Shown: positions 1-5,346 of the stretch, piece after piece
Layout: each line of letters opens with the position of its first letter
How positions within the stretch are numbered: position 1 is the first letter of the stretch
NCBI GenBank assembly: GCA_905214605.1
Contig: CAJMMY010000030.1
Location: forward strand, 1 to 9,077
DNA: 9,077 nucleotides
Source: an uncultured bacterium
Lineage (GTDB): Bacteria; Bacillota_A; Clostridia; Oscillospirales; Oscillospiraceae
Direction: 5' to 3'
Notes under the pieces: model-generated
The model's input: only the letters and a program-made list of their open reading frames with translations
The model's database searches: none
What the model was told of the DNA's origin: nothing
Position numbers and translations under genes: made by a program

Positions 1-348
1 GTGCCCAAGGCCGCGCCCGGACATCTTCGCCATCTTGCCGCCGAGACTCGACACGATCGGAGCTAAAATGAGCGTCGTCTTGTCGCCCACGCCGCCCGTG
101 GAGTGCTTGTCCACAGACTTTGTGCCGAACCGCGACAGATCAATCGTGTCGCCCGAGCGCATCATCGCGTCCGTCAGAACGGCTGTCTCGTGGTCGGTCA
201 TGCCCTTATAAAACACGGCCATCGCCCACGCGGACATCTGATAGTCGGGAATGTCGCCTTTGGTATATCCGTTCACCACAAATTCAATTTCTTCTTTGGT
301 CAGAATTCCGCCGTCTCTTTTTTTGATAATCACTTCGCTCATCAACAT
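1..348 (-). CDS. pdp: Pyrimidine-nucleoside phosphorylase, N-terminal fragment
   Basis: The first 116 codons of a thymidine/pyrimidine-nucleoside phosphorylase; the rest lies beyond the left edge. The enzyme splits thymidine, deoxyuridine or uridine with phosphate into base and (deoxy)ribose-1-phosphate in the cytoplasmic nucleoside salvage pathway. Seen: an N-terminal helical part with IIKKRDGG (residues 7-14), [20 protein letters not shown] (25-44), then the family phosphate-binding signature [13 protein letters not shown] (81-93) and KMSGRGLGH (108-116). The IPDYQ/SAWAMA stretch resembles Bacillus-type Pdp more than E. coli DeoA, but a fragment cannot settle substrate range. I chose the ATG at 348 because AGGGGA lies about 8 nt upstream; a second in-frame ATG at 342 is too far from it. 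The gene has its own probable promoter at 385-413. Family assignment is firm. Confidence 0.93.
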   Translation of the reverse strand, partial: MLMSEVIIKKRDGGILTKEEIEFVVNGYTKGDIPDYQMSAWAMAVFYKGMTDHETAVLTDAMMRSGDTIDLSRFGTKSVDKHSTGGVGDKTTLILAPIVSSLGGKMAKMSGRGLGH

Positions 349-384
349 AGCGCAGTTCCCCTTTCGGTTAGTTTGCTTAGGGGT

Positions 385-413
385 ATTGTATCATATTGCA
401 GCGGAAAAACCAA
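385..413 (-). promoter_or_regulatory. Probable sigma-A extended -10 promoter for pdp
   Basis: Reading the minus strand, TTGGTT (413-408) is a weak -35, followed by a 17-nt spacer and TACAAT (390-385), a 5/6 match to the -10 box. A TGA immediately upstream of the hexamer makes it an extended -10. It sits just after the stop of the 419-958 gene and about 37 nt before the pdp start. The two elements are seen directly; activity is inferred. Confidence 0.55.
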
Positions 414-418
414 CTCCC

Positions 419-958
419 TTATTCCGGGAACACCCAGTACGTTCTTCCGCCGATTTCCCGCATGGTTTTCTCTGCCCCCGGCGGTACCTGCGCCACTTCC
501 GCCGGCATGGCAATCCAATTTCGCCGCCCGTCAAAGCGGGTCAGGCAGCCGTCCGGGCAGGCATACCACAAATCGTCTTCTTCCTCCCGGGGCTGCACCG
601 CAGGCGGGTCCGGGGCGCAAACAACCGGACATACTTCCGTCTCCGATGGGCTTTCCGGTATTTCCGGCAGGCAGCTCGGTCTCGGTATCTGTGCCCGTTC
701 TTCTGCAACGGCAGCGAGAATCGGTTCCGGAAATCCGTCTGTTTCGCCGGGGGCAAGCCGCCGGGTCAGCGTAGCGCAGCCTTTCCCGTCCGGGAGCAGC
801 AGCCCCAGCTCCCGCGCCCCGCTCTCCCCCGAAATTTTCAGGCACAGCGGCTGCCCGGTCCATTCGCATTTTGCCCGGAACAGGGTATACATGCCCTCCC
901 GGCAAATTTCCAAGGTGCCGATGCTCTGCCCCTGCCGTGTAATCGGTACTGTTTCCAT
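419..958 (-). CDS. Hypothetical protein, 179 aa, cytoplasmic
   Basis: I do not recognise a named family. The ATG at 958 has GGGAGG 7 nt upstream, so the start is well supported. The protein has no signal peptide or membrane segment. Three parts are visible: an N-terminal region (about 1-90) rich in short beta-type stretches, starting METVPITRQGQ; a Pro/Glu-rich linker (about 92-127); and a C-terminal segment with a CPDGC pair (about 132-136) and many aromatics, ending WVFPE. Two globular pieces joined by a flexible linker is my inference. Upstream, a strong terminator ends only 2 nt before the ribosome-binding site, so expression must come from readthrough or from a promoter inside the preceding gene. 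Downstream, pdp has its own promoter. That this is a real gene is supported by its start signals and uninterrupted frame; its function is unknown. Confidence 0.75.
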   Translation of the reverse strand: METVPITRQGQSIGTLEICREGMYTLFRAKCEWTGQPLCLKISGESGARELGLLLPDGKGCATLTRRLAPGETDGFPEPILAAVAEERAQIPRPSCLPEIPESPSETEVCPVVCAPDPPAVQPREEEDDLWYACPDGCLTRFDGRRNWIAMPAEVAQVPPGAEKTMREIGGRTYWVFPE

Positions 959-971
959 GGTCAGACCTCCC

Positions 972-1012
972 GAAAAAAATATCGTCCCTCCAAACTATGA
1001 AGGGACGATATT
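972..1012 (-). terminator. Intrinsic terminator at end of the nnrD-alr-mazF operon
   Basis: On the minus strand a perfect 12-bp stem (arms 1012-1001 and 989-978, core ATCGTCCCT/AGGGACGAT) with an 11-nt loop is followed by seven U residues (979-973). It lies 13 nt after the stop of the 1026-1502 gene. The U-tract ends 2 nt before the GGGAGG ribosome-binding site of the next gene, which leaves no space for a promoter between them. Confidence 0.88.
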
Positions 1013-1025
1013 GTTTATGCCGGAT

Positions 1026-1502
1026 TTAACCGATGGTGTAAGTGCCCCGGACCAAAAGGGTCACCGAGCCGGAGGCTTTCAAGCCGCTGTCGGAGGCCGG
1101 TGCCATATACAAATGGTTCGCGGTCATTCCCTTGCCGGAGGCAACGGTGCTGCCGGAAGAAATGTCAATCATACCGGAGGAGCCCACCACAGCCGCGCTG
1201 CCGGACCGGAACAGCACCTCGCAGCCGGCGGAACATTTCATGGTCTTTCCGCTTTGCAGGGTCACCACGGCAAATTCGCCGCTGATTTCCGATTCAAACT
1301 GCCGCTCCAACTGGGTCATCGCGGTGGTAACCGTGTTGTTGAACTCCGTTTCCATAGAGGGCTGCAGGGTTTTGTTCAGATAACTGAGCGTTACCAACGG
1401 GTCCGATTGCGTTCCCGCCGTGGAGGCTGCATAAGCGCCCACGCAGGTAAACACCACCGCCACAGCCAGAATCAGCGCCGCCCGCTCGATTTTTTTCTTC
1501 AT
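1026..1502 (-). CDS. Small exported protein of unknown function, 158 aa
   Basis: The start is the ATG at 1502, with GGAGG 6 nt upstream. The frame stays open further upstream to 1649, but that would overlap mazF and lacks start signals. Residues 1-25 form a signal peptide: MKKK, a hydrophobic core, and a likely signal peptidase I site after AYA (23-25). The mature part has a predicted helical stretch (about 36-72, DPLVTLSYLNKTLQ and TQLERQFESE), then a Gly/Ser-rich beta-type region with the pattern LQSGKTMKCSAGCEVLFRSG (82-101) and ending VTLLVRGTYTIG. Two cysteines (90, 94) could form a disulfide outside the cell. I recall similar unnamed proteins in Clostridia, but I cannot name a function. 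It is last in the probable nnrD-lipoprotein-alr-mazF operon, 52 nt after mazF, and is followed by a strong terminator. Confidence 0.85.
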   Translation of the reverse strand: MKKKIERAALILAVAVVFTCVGAYAASTAGTQSDPLVTLSYLNKTLQPSMETEFNNTVTTAMTQLERQFESEISGEFAVVTLQSGKTMKCSAGCEVLFRSGSAAVVGSSGMIDISSGSTVASGKGMTANHLYMAPASDSGLKASGSVTLLVRGTYTIG

Positions 1503-1520
1503 GATGTACCTCCAAGTGTT

Positions 1521-1543
1521 CCCGGAGGCGGGCTGCCTCCGGG
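1521..1543 (-). other. Intercistronic hairpin between mazF and the exported-protein gene
   Basis: A perfect 9-bp inverted repeat, CCCGGAGGC and GCCTCCGGG with a 5-nt loop, begins 11 nt after the mazF stop and ends before the next gene's ribosome-binding site. No U-run follows, so it is unlikely to be an efficient terminator. It could stabilise or process the mRNA end, or lower downstream expression; which of these is unknown. Confidence 0.6.
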
Positions 1544-1554
1544 TGCGTATTCGT

Positions 1555-1908
1555 TTACAGTCCAAAACTGACAGCAATGGCGCTGTCCACCTTGGACATC
1601 GTTTCTCCGTCCAGCCGTCCCATTTTCTCCCGGAGCCGGGATTTGTCAATGGTCCGAATCTGCTCCAGCAAAATCACGCTGTCCCGGGTCAGACCCACGC
1701 TCTGCCCGCTCAGGGCAATGTGGGTCGGCAACTTTGCCTTGCCGGTTTGAGACGTGATTGCCGCAGCAATCACCGTGGGGCTGTGCTTATTCCCCGTGTC
1801 GTTCTGAACAATGAGAACCGGACGCATTCCGCCCTGCTCACTGCCCACAACGGGACTTAAATCTGCATAAAAAATGTCTCCGCGTTTTACGATGCTCAAT
1901 GTAACCAT
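1555..1908 (-). CDS. mazF: MazF/EndoA-type mRNA interferase
   Basis: This is a PemK/MazF-family endoribonuclease very close to the Bacillus EndoA (NdoA) type, which cuts mRNA at short specific sequences. Counted from the ATG at 1908 (117 aa): VKRGDIFYADLSPVVGSEQG (7-26), GGMRPVLIVQND (26-37), AAAITSQTGKAKLPTH (48-63) and DSVILLEQIRTIDKSRL (76-92). The catalytic Arg and Thr of the family correspond to Arg29 and Thr52, both present, so the toxin looks intact. Start: the ATG at 1908 has GGAG directly against it, with no spacing. A TTG at 1899 has that GGAG at an ideal 9 nt and gives SIVKRGD, matching the usual short N-terminus, so translation probably begins there (114 aa); I report the outer limit. 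It lies 89 nt after alr, as ndoA does in Bacillus, but the antitoxin gene that normally sits between them is missing. Confidence 0.95.
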   Translation of the reverse strand: MVTLSIVKRGDIFYADLSPVVGSEQGGMRPVLIVQNDTGNKHSPTVIAAAITSQTGKAKLPTHIALSGQSVGLTRDSVILLEQIRTIDKSRLREKMGRLDGETMSKVDSAIAVSFGL

Positions 1909-1912
1909 CTCC
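1909..1912 (-). promoter_or_regulatory. Ribosome-binding site that favours a TTG start for mazF
   Basis: GGAG on the minus strand touches the ATG at 1908 but stands 9 nt before the TTG at 1899-1897. The spacing supports the TTG. A short core plus a TTG start would give modest translation of the toxin. Confidence 0.5.
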
Positions 1913-1997
1913 GATGAAGGGCCGCCCTATCCATTCTATGTTGCGCAAGGGTATTCTCCCCCACCGAAGAAAAAAATATACAAGCCTGCCGGGGATT

Positions 1998-3119
1998 TTA
2001 ATGGAAATAAATCCGAGGCACACGGTTCGACACCCCGCACAGCAATTCATAGGAAATGGTTCCCGCCTGATCCGCCAAAACGTCCACGCTCTGCCGGTCA
2101 CCGAAAATTTCCACCGGGTCTCCCACCTGAATGTCCGGGAAATCCGTAATATCCACCATGCACATATCCATGCAGATGCGTCCCCGCTGCTGCGCCCAAT
2201 GACTTCCGATGCGCACCTGCAGCTGATTGGACAGCACCCGGTGCAAGCCGTCGCCGTAGCCGATGGGTATCACGGCAAACCGTTTCGGGCCGGGGCAGGT
2301 ATAGGTCTGCCCGTAGCTGATGGTATCCAGCTCATTGTGGTCGGTGATTTCCACCACCCGACTCATCAGCTTCATCACCGGTTTCAAATCCAGTCCGCCA
2401 TGCTCCCGGCCGGGGTACAGGCCATACTGCAGCAATCCCGGTCGAACCATATCCAAACAGGTTTCCGGGAAGTTCACCATTGCCCCGGAATTGGTGCAGT
2501 GGCGAATCCGGAAATTCCGACCCGATTTTTCCTCAATTTCCCCGATGCCATGCAAAAACCGCTGGAATTGAATTTCCGTAAAGTCCTTTTCCGGTTCATC
2601 GGAAACGCAGAAATGGGTGAATACCCCTTCCGGATCCAAATGGGGCAGGTTCATAGCCTTCGCAGCCTCGTCCGTTGCCCCGGGGCGGATGACGGCAAAG
2701 CCGGTGCGGCCCATGCCGGTTTCCAATTTGATATGAATTTCCAAGGTTAAACCGGTTCCCATCAACGCCATGTTCATTTCATCGGCCAGACGGTAGCTGC
2801 CCACCGCCTGACACACATTGCCCAGCCGGGCAATATCCGGAGCAAGTTCCGCCGGAGAGGGGCCCAGAATCAGAATCTCCGCCCGAATTCCTGCATCCCG
2901 CAGTTTTTTTGCCTCGTCATAGCAAGCCACCGCCAGATTGGTCACGCCCATCTGCTCCAGACAGCGGCTGACCTCCACGTCACCGTGACCGTAGGCATTG
3001 GCCTTCACCACGCCCAAATACCGGCAGCCCGCCGGCAGCTTTGCCCGGATTTGCTCTACATTATGAGCCAGATTCTCCAGATGAATCTCCGCCCAGGTCC
3101 GTTCCATTTCCGTATCCAT
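1998..3119 (-). CDS. alr: Alanine racemase (PLP-dependent)
   Basis: A 373-aa alanine racemase, normal family length, converting L-alanine to D-alanine for peptidoglycan synthesis in the cytoplasm. The N-terminal TIM-barrel domain carries the PLP-binding Lys39 in GVVKANAYGHG (36-46), a likely carbamylated Lys131 and Arg136 in IHIKLETGMGRTG (128-140), and RPG (226-228). The C-terminal beta domain holds the second catalytic base, Tyr269 in ISYGQTY (267-273), plus GYGDG (287-291) and CMDM (316-319). I start at the ATG at 3119, since WAEIHLENLAHN is the normal N-terminus; an AAAGG about 10 nt upstream serves it. The frame is open upstream to 3221, but that part is inside the lipoprotein gene. The first 59 nt overlap the 3' end of that gene in another frame, so translation is probably coupled. 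Confidence 0.97.
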   Translation of the reverse strand: MDTEMERTWAEIHLENLAHNVEQIRAKLPAGCRYLGVVKANAYGHGDVEVSRCLEQMGVTNLAVACYDEAKKLRDAGIRAEILILGPSPAELAPDIARLGNVCQAVGSYRLADEMNMALMGTGLTLEIHIKLETGMGRTGFAVIRPGATDEAAKAMNLPHLDPEGVFTHFCVSDEPEKDFTEIQFQRFLHGIGEIEEKSGRNFRIRHCTNSGAMVNFPETCLDMVRPGLLQYGLYPGREHGGLDLKPVMKLMSRVVEITDHNELDTISYGQTYTCPGPKRFAVIPIGYGDGLHRVLSNQLQVRIGSHWAQQRGRICMDMCMVDITDFPDIQVGDPVEIFGDRQSVDVLADQAGTISYELLCGVSNRVPRIYFH

Positions 3120-3684
3120 TTGTATTCGACCTTTCTGATGTAAAAGATTCCATGGTGCAGGCAGCCTTGACCGTCCCGTTTTCGGACAGCTCCGCCGCCT
3201 TTGGCGTATTTGTTTCGTCAAACCAAATGGTCACGTCCACCGTATCATCTAAAACCAACTGTACTGCCAGATTGTCGTTTTCCGACCATATCCGGCTGAG
3301 ATTTCCCTCCTGCAGGGCCTCCACCACCGCAGGCAGAACCGTTACCGGAGCAATGCCGCTTTCCGTCACGTCTCCGGTGGGTAAAATCACATTGCCGTAG
3401 GACAACGTGCTGTTTTCCCCGTCCAGATGGGCAGTCACACCGCTCATGATTTCCGGTTCCAATACGGTAACGTCCCAACCGTCTTCGGTGCCCACGCCGG
3501 TCAGGCGGTATTCCTCCACCCGGTCCGCCCGGTCCACCCGCAGCTGCGCCGTTGCCGTAATCCGGTCCGCCTCAGCAATTTCCCGCTGTACGGACCAAAA
3601 TGTATCTTGCTGAGATTGCCCGCGGCATCCCGCCAGCAATCCACAGGTTATCATCAGTGCAGAAACCATTCCGTTTCGCCTCAC
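3061..3684 (-). CDS. Small lipoprotein, possibly LolA-like fold
   Basis: A 207-aa predicted lipoprotein. The signal peptide has a charged start (Arg2, Arg3), a hydrophobic core and a lipobox LAGC with the lipidated Cys20, so it should be anchored on the outer face of the membrane. The mature part alternates polar and hydrophobic residues in beta-type stretches (about 40-180), with ITATAQLRVD (42-51), VTVLEPEIMSGVTAHLDG (about 72-89) and TVDVTIWFDE (about 148-157). This recalls LolA/MucB-like lipoproteins, a fold inference only. The GTG at 3684 is chosen because AGGAAGG lies 9 nt upstream and because it supplies the positive n-region; an internal ATG at 3669 would lose it. It starts 6 nt after the nnrD stop, and its Gly/Ser/Asn-rich last 19 codons overlap the alr start. 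Specific role unknown. Confidence 0.85.
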   Translation of the reverse strand: MRRNGMVSALMITCGLLAGCRGQSQQDTFWSVQREIAEADRITATAQLRVDRADRVEEYRLTGVGTEDGWDVTVLEPEIMSGVTAHLDGENSTLSYGNVILPTGDVTESGIAPVTVLPAVVEALQEGNLSRIWSENDNLAVQLVLDDTVDVTIWFDETNTPKAAELSENGTVKAACTMESFTSERSNTNGYGNGTDLGGDSSGESGS

Positions 3685-3690
3685 TGAATT

Positions 3691-4572
3691 TTACCTTCCT
3701 GTCATGTCTTTTTCCACGTATGGAATCATACGGAGCAAATCCACCGGGGTCATTCCGTATTCTCCCATCTCCGCCGCGCATCGGTCTCCCGCCGCAGCAT
3801 GAATACTCACGCCGGTGAGCACTGCCTCTTTTTCCGGCAGCTGCCCCAGCATTCCGCCCAGAACACCCGCCAGTACATCACCGCTGCCGCCCTTGGCCAT
3901 GCCCGGATTTCCCGCAGCCAGCACATAAGTGCTGCCGTCCGGAAACGCGCAAACCGTTCGATGTTCCTTCAGCACCAAGGTGCAGGGGTTCCGTTCCATA
4001 AAGTTCCGGGCGTCTGCTACCCGGTCATCGGTAAGCGTTCCCCCGAGCCGCTGAAATTCTCCCTCGTGGGGCGTTAAAATCCGAGGACCTGCCGCCTTTT
4101 TCAGCAAATGCAGGTCCCGGCTCAGGGCAAACAATGCGTCCGCGTCAACGACCATCGGCACGGAAACGTGCTCAATCAGGTCCTGTGCAAACCGCAGACT
4201 GCTCTCCGAGCGGCCCATTCCCGGACCCAACACGCAGACATCGCACCATTCCAGCCGATACTGAATGTCTTTCCGGAACAACGGGGAAATCATGGGGAAG
4301 GGCATGGCTGCATCCAGTTTTACCGCAACAATCGGATAAATCGGTTCCGGTACGCCCACAGCCACCAGACCCGCGCCGGCTCTGACCGCCCCTTGGGCGC
4401 ACAAGCTCACAGCGCCGGTATATCCCACGCTGCCGCCCAGAACCAGAACCTTGCCGAAGTCCCCTTTGTGACTTTCCCGGGGACGCACCGGCAGAGTCCG
4501 TTCCTCTGGCCGTAAAATCGAAACCTTTTCATGCCGCAGCCACTGGGCAGGAATTTCTGTGTTCTCTGCCAT
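3691..4572 (-). CDS. nnrD: ADP-dependent NAD(P)H-hydrate dehydratase
   Basis: A 293-aa ribokinase-like enzyme that repairs hydrated NAD(P)H by ADP-driven dehydration. Visible motifs: GKVLVLGGSVGYTGA (40-54), GAVRAGAGLV (61-70), GPGMG (116-120), VDADAL (142-147), LTPHEGEF (166-173), and the catalytic glycine-rich signature NPGMAKGGSGDVLAG (222-236) with Asp232 as the expected base. Only the dehydratase domain is present; many bacteria fuse it to an N-terminal epimerase (NnrE), absent here and not seen nearby. The ATG at 4572 is preferred: GGAGGT stands 7 nt upstream. The longer ATG at 4599 would lie practically at the predicted transcription start (about 4601) with no leader. It is the first gene of the operon driven by the promoter at 4608-4636, and the next gene's ribosome-binding site is embedded in its last codons. 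Confidence 0.95.
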   Translation of the reverse strand: MAENTEIPAQWLRHEKVSILRPEERTLPVRPRESHKGDFGKVLVLGGSVGYTGAVSLCAQGAVRAGAGLVAVGVPEPIYPIVAVKLDAAMPFPMISPLFRKDIQYRLEWCDVCVLGPGMGRSESSLRFAQDLIEHVSVPMVVDADALFALSRDLHLLKKAAGPRILTPHEGEFQRLGGTLTDDRVADARNFMERNPCTLVLKEHRTVCAFPDGSTYVLAAGNPGMAKGGSGDVLAGVLGGMLGQLPEKEAVLTGVSIHAAAGDRCAAEMGEYGMTPVDLLRMIPYVEKDMTGR

Positions 4573-4607
4573 GACCGTCACCTCCATGCGCTCGGACATT
4601 ACAGTGT

Positions 4608-4636
4608 ATTATAATATTTACAGAAAAATAAGTCAA
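4608..4636 (-). promoter_or_regulatory. Near-consensus sigma-A promoter for the nnrD operon
   Basis: TTGACT (4636-4631) and a perfect TATAAT (4613-4608) are separated by exactly 17 nt. Transcription would begin near 4601, giving a leader of about 29 nt before the chosen nnrD start. It is the strongest promoter in the window by sequence, suggesting steady high-level expression. Confidence 0.9.
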
Positions 4637-4668
4637 TTTTTTCTGCAAGCGGATGGCATTTTCCACGC

Positions 4669-4706
4669 AAAAAAACGGTGGGAAACATTCGTTGCTTTCC
4701 CCACCG
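4669..4706 (-). terminator. Second strong terminator behind the tRNA
   Basis: CGGTGGGGAAA (4706-4696) pairs with TTTCCCACCG (4685-4676), with one bulged G, and is followed by seven U residues (4675-4669) on the minus strand. No gene lies between it and the tRNA terminator at 4761-4796. It insulates the nnrD promoter just downstream, or ends a short unrecognised transcript. Confidence 0.8.
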
Positions 4707-4729
4707 TCGGCTGTTCTTTTATAGAGTGT

Positions 4730-4746
4730 GCGGCAATCCGTGCCGC
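4730..4746. other. Small inverted repeat between two terminators
   Basis: GCGGCA and TGCCGC form a 6-bp stem around a 5-nt loop, placed in the roughly 55-nt gap between the two terminators. A TATAAA lies 7 nt past it on the minus strand, but no -35 box of suitable spacing is visible. It may be part of a short RNA or have no function. Confidence 0.3.
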
Positions 4747-4760
4747 TGAAATCCCGGAAA

Positions 4761-4796
4761 CAAAAAAATCGCCTCGAACGATTGTTCAAGGCGATT
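4761..4796 (-). terminator. Intrinsic terminator of the tRNA-Gln gene
   Basis: A 13-bp stem (AATCGCCTTGAAC with GTTCGAGGCGATT, one G-U pair) with a 4-nt loop runs into a U-tract on the minus strand. It begins immediately after the encoded CCA end of the tRNA, so the tRNA is a single-gene transcription unit. Confidence 0.92.
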
Positions 4797-4870
4797 TGGC
4801 AGCGGATGAAGGATTCGAACCCTCACGAACGGAGTCAGAGTCCGGTGTGCTACCTTTACACTAATCCGCT
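4797..4870 (-). tRNA. tRNA-Gln (anticodon CUG), CCA encoded
   Basis: A full cloverleaf can be drawn. The acceptor stem is AGCGGAT (4870-4864) with ATCCGCT (4807-4801). The D stem is GTGT/GCAC. The anticodon loop CTCTGAC holds CUG at positions 34-36, and the T arm is GAGGG-TTCGAAT-CCTTC. The discriminator is G, as expected for tRNA-Gln, and CCA is encoded. Length is 74 nt with CCA. One oddity is a C-U mismatch at the base of the anticodon stem (27-43). A strong promoter lies directly upstream and a strong terminator directly downstream, so it is expressed alone. Confidence 0.94.
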
Positions 4871-4883
4871 ACAAGCAAGGGAT

Positions 4884-4911
4884 ATTATACACCTTTCAGA
4901 TAAAAAGTCAA
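4884..4911 (-). promoter_or_regulatory. Sigma-A promoter for tRNA-Gln
   Basis: TTGACT (4911-4906), a 16-nt spacer and a perfect TATAAT (4889-4884) place the transcription start near 4877, about 7 nt before the mature 5' end. The -35 box is identical to that of the nnrD operon. Confidence 0.9.
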
Positions 4912-4960
4912 TAGCTTTTTTAAATTTTTTCAAAATTCTTTTTCACCCGGTTTTTACAAC

Positions 4961-4994
4961 AAAAAATGACCCGTTCTCCTCAGAGAACAGGTCA
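4961..4994 (-). terminator. Intrinsic terminator of ireB
   Basis: TGACCTGTTCTC (4994-4983) pairs along 12 bp with GAGAACGGGTCA (4978-4967), with one G-U pair and a 4-nt loop, followed by six U residues (4966-4961). It begins 10 nt after the ireB stop, so no gene is co-transcribed downstream of ireB. Confidence 0.93.
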
Positions 4995-5004
4995 CTTCAG
5001 ATTC

Positions 5005-5247
5005 TTATTTTTCCAGATAGCTGGTCAGCAGCTCCTGCAGCAATTCATCCCGATCCACACGGCAGATCAACGCACGGGCGTTGTTGTAGTTGGTGATATA
5101 AGTGGGATCTTCGGAGATAATATATCCGACCAACTGATTGATGGGGTTATAACCCTTTACCAGCAGTGAATCATATACCGAAGAAAGAATCTCCTTAATC
5201 TCGGTCTTGTTGTCTAATGCGGTGAATTTTCTCGTTACATCTTCCAC
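5005..5247 (-). CDS. ireB: IreB family regulatory phosphoprotein (UPF0297)
   Basis: An 80-aa protein of full family length. IreB is a small cytoplasmic protein phosphorylated on N-terminal threonines by the PASTA-type Ser/Thr kinase IreK; in Enterococcus it tunes resistance to cell-wall-active antibiotics. Seen here: KGYNPINQLVGYIISEDPTY (31-50), NNARALI (55-61) and RDELLQELL (66-74), which are the conserved core. Thr5 and Thr9 lie where the phosphorylated threonines of characterised members occur, which is analogy, not proof. The start is a GTG at 5247, with AAGGAGG 8 nt upstream. In Bacillus and many Clostridia this gene is followed by ruvX; here a terminator and a tRNA gene follow instead. 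Confidence 0.96.
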   Translation of the reverse strand: MEDVTRKFTALDNKTEIKEILSSVYDSLLVKGYNPINQLVGYIISEDPTYITNYNNARALICRVDRDELLQELLTSYLEK

Positions 5248-5297
5248 CGGTATTCCCTCCTTAATGCATTGTTCTGAATGGATATCACGTGTATTAT

Positions 5298-5324
5298 ATT
5301 ATCTCAAAATCCTTATGCTGTAAA
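5298..5324 (-). promoter_or_regulatory. Probable promoter for ireB
   Basis: TTTACA (5324-5319) and GATAAT (5303-5298) are spaced 15 nt apart. An overlapping TATAAT (5298-5293) fits a -10 box better but would have a 20-nt spacer. A promoter in this 99-nt gap is likely; its exact register is uncertain. A run of seven G residues (5325-5331, plus strand) directly flanks the -35 box. Confidence 0.5.
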
Positions 5325-5346
5325 GGGGGGGAATATTACGCTTGCG

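Noticed and set aside
396..1571. 391-codon plus-strand frame
   Set aside because: It runs across several minus-strand genes and a terminator, and the product is low-complexity Arg/Gly/Ser/Pro sequence typical of an antisense shadow.
1503..1649. N-terminal extension of the small exported protein
   Set aside because: It would overlap mazF and bury the signal peptide; the ATG at 1502 has a good ribosome-binding site.
1909..1997. Possible terminator or separate mazF promoter between alr and mazF
   Set aside because: There is a T-run on the minus strand but no stem before it, and a TAGAAT hexamer has no matching -35 box. I treat mazF as part of the operon.
1914..2750. 278-codon plus-strand frame opposite alr
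   Set aside because: Antisense to a well-supported alanine racemase; no start signals and no domain.
3120..3221. N-terminal extension of alr by 34 residues
   Set aside because: The added sequence is Arg-rich and unlike any racemase N-terminus, and it lies within the lipoprotein gene in another frame.
4529..4864. Small open frames on both strands around the terminators and tRNA
   Set aside because: They are made of hairpin, promoter and tRNA sequence and have no ribosome-binding site or protein-like composition.
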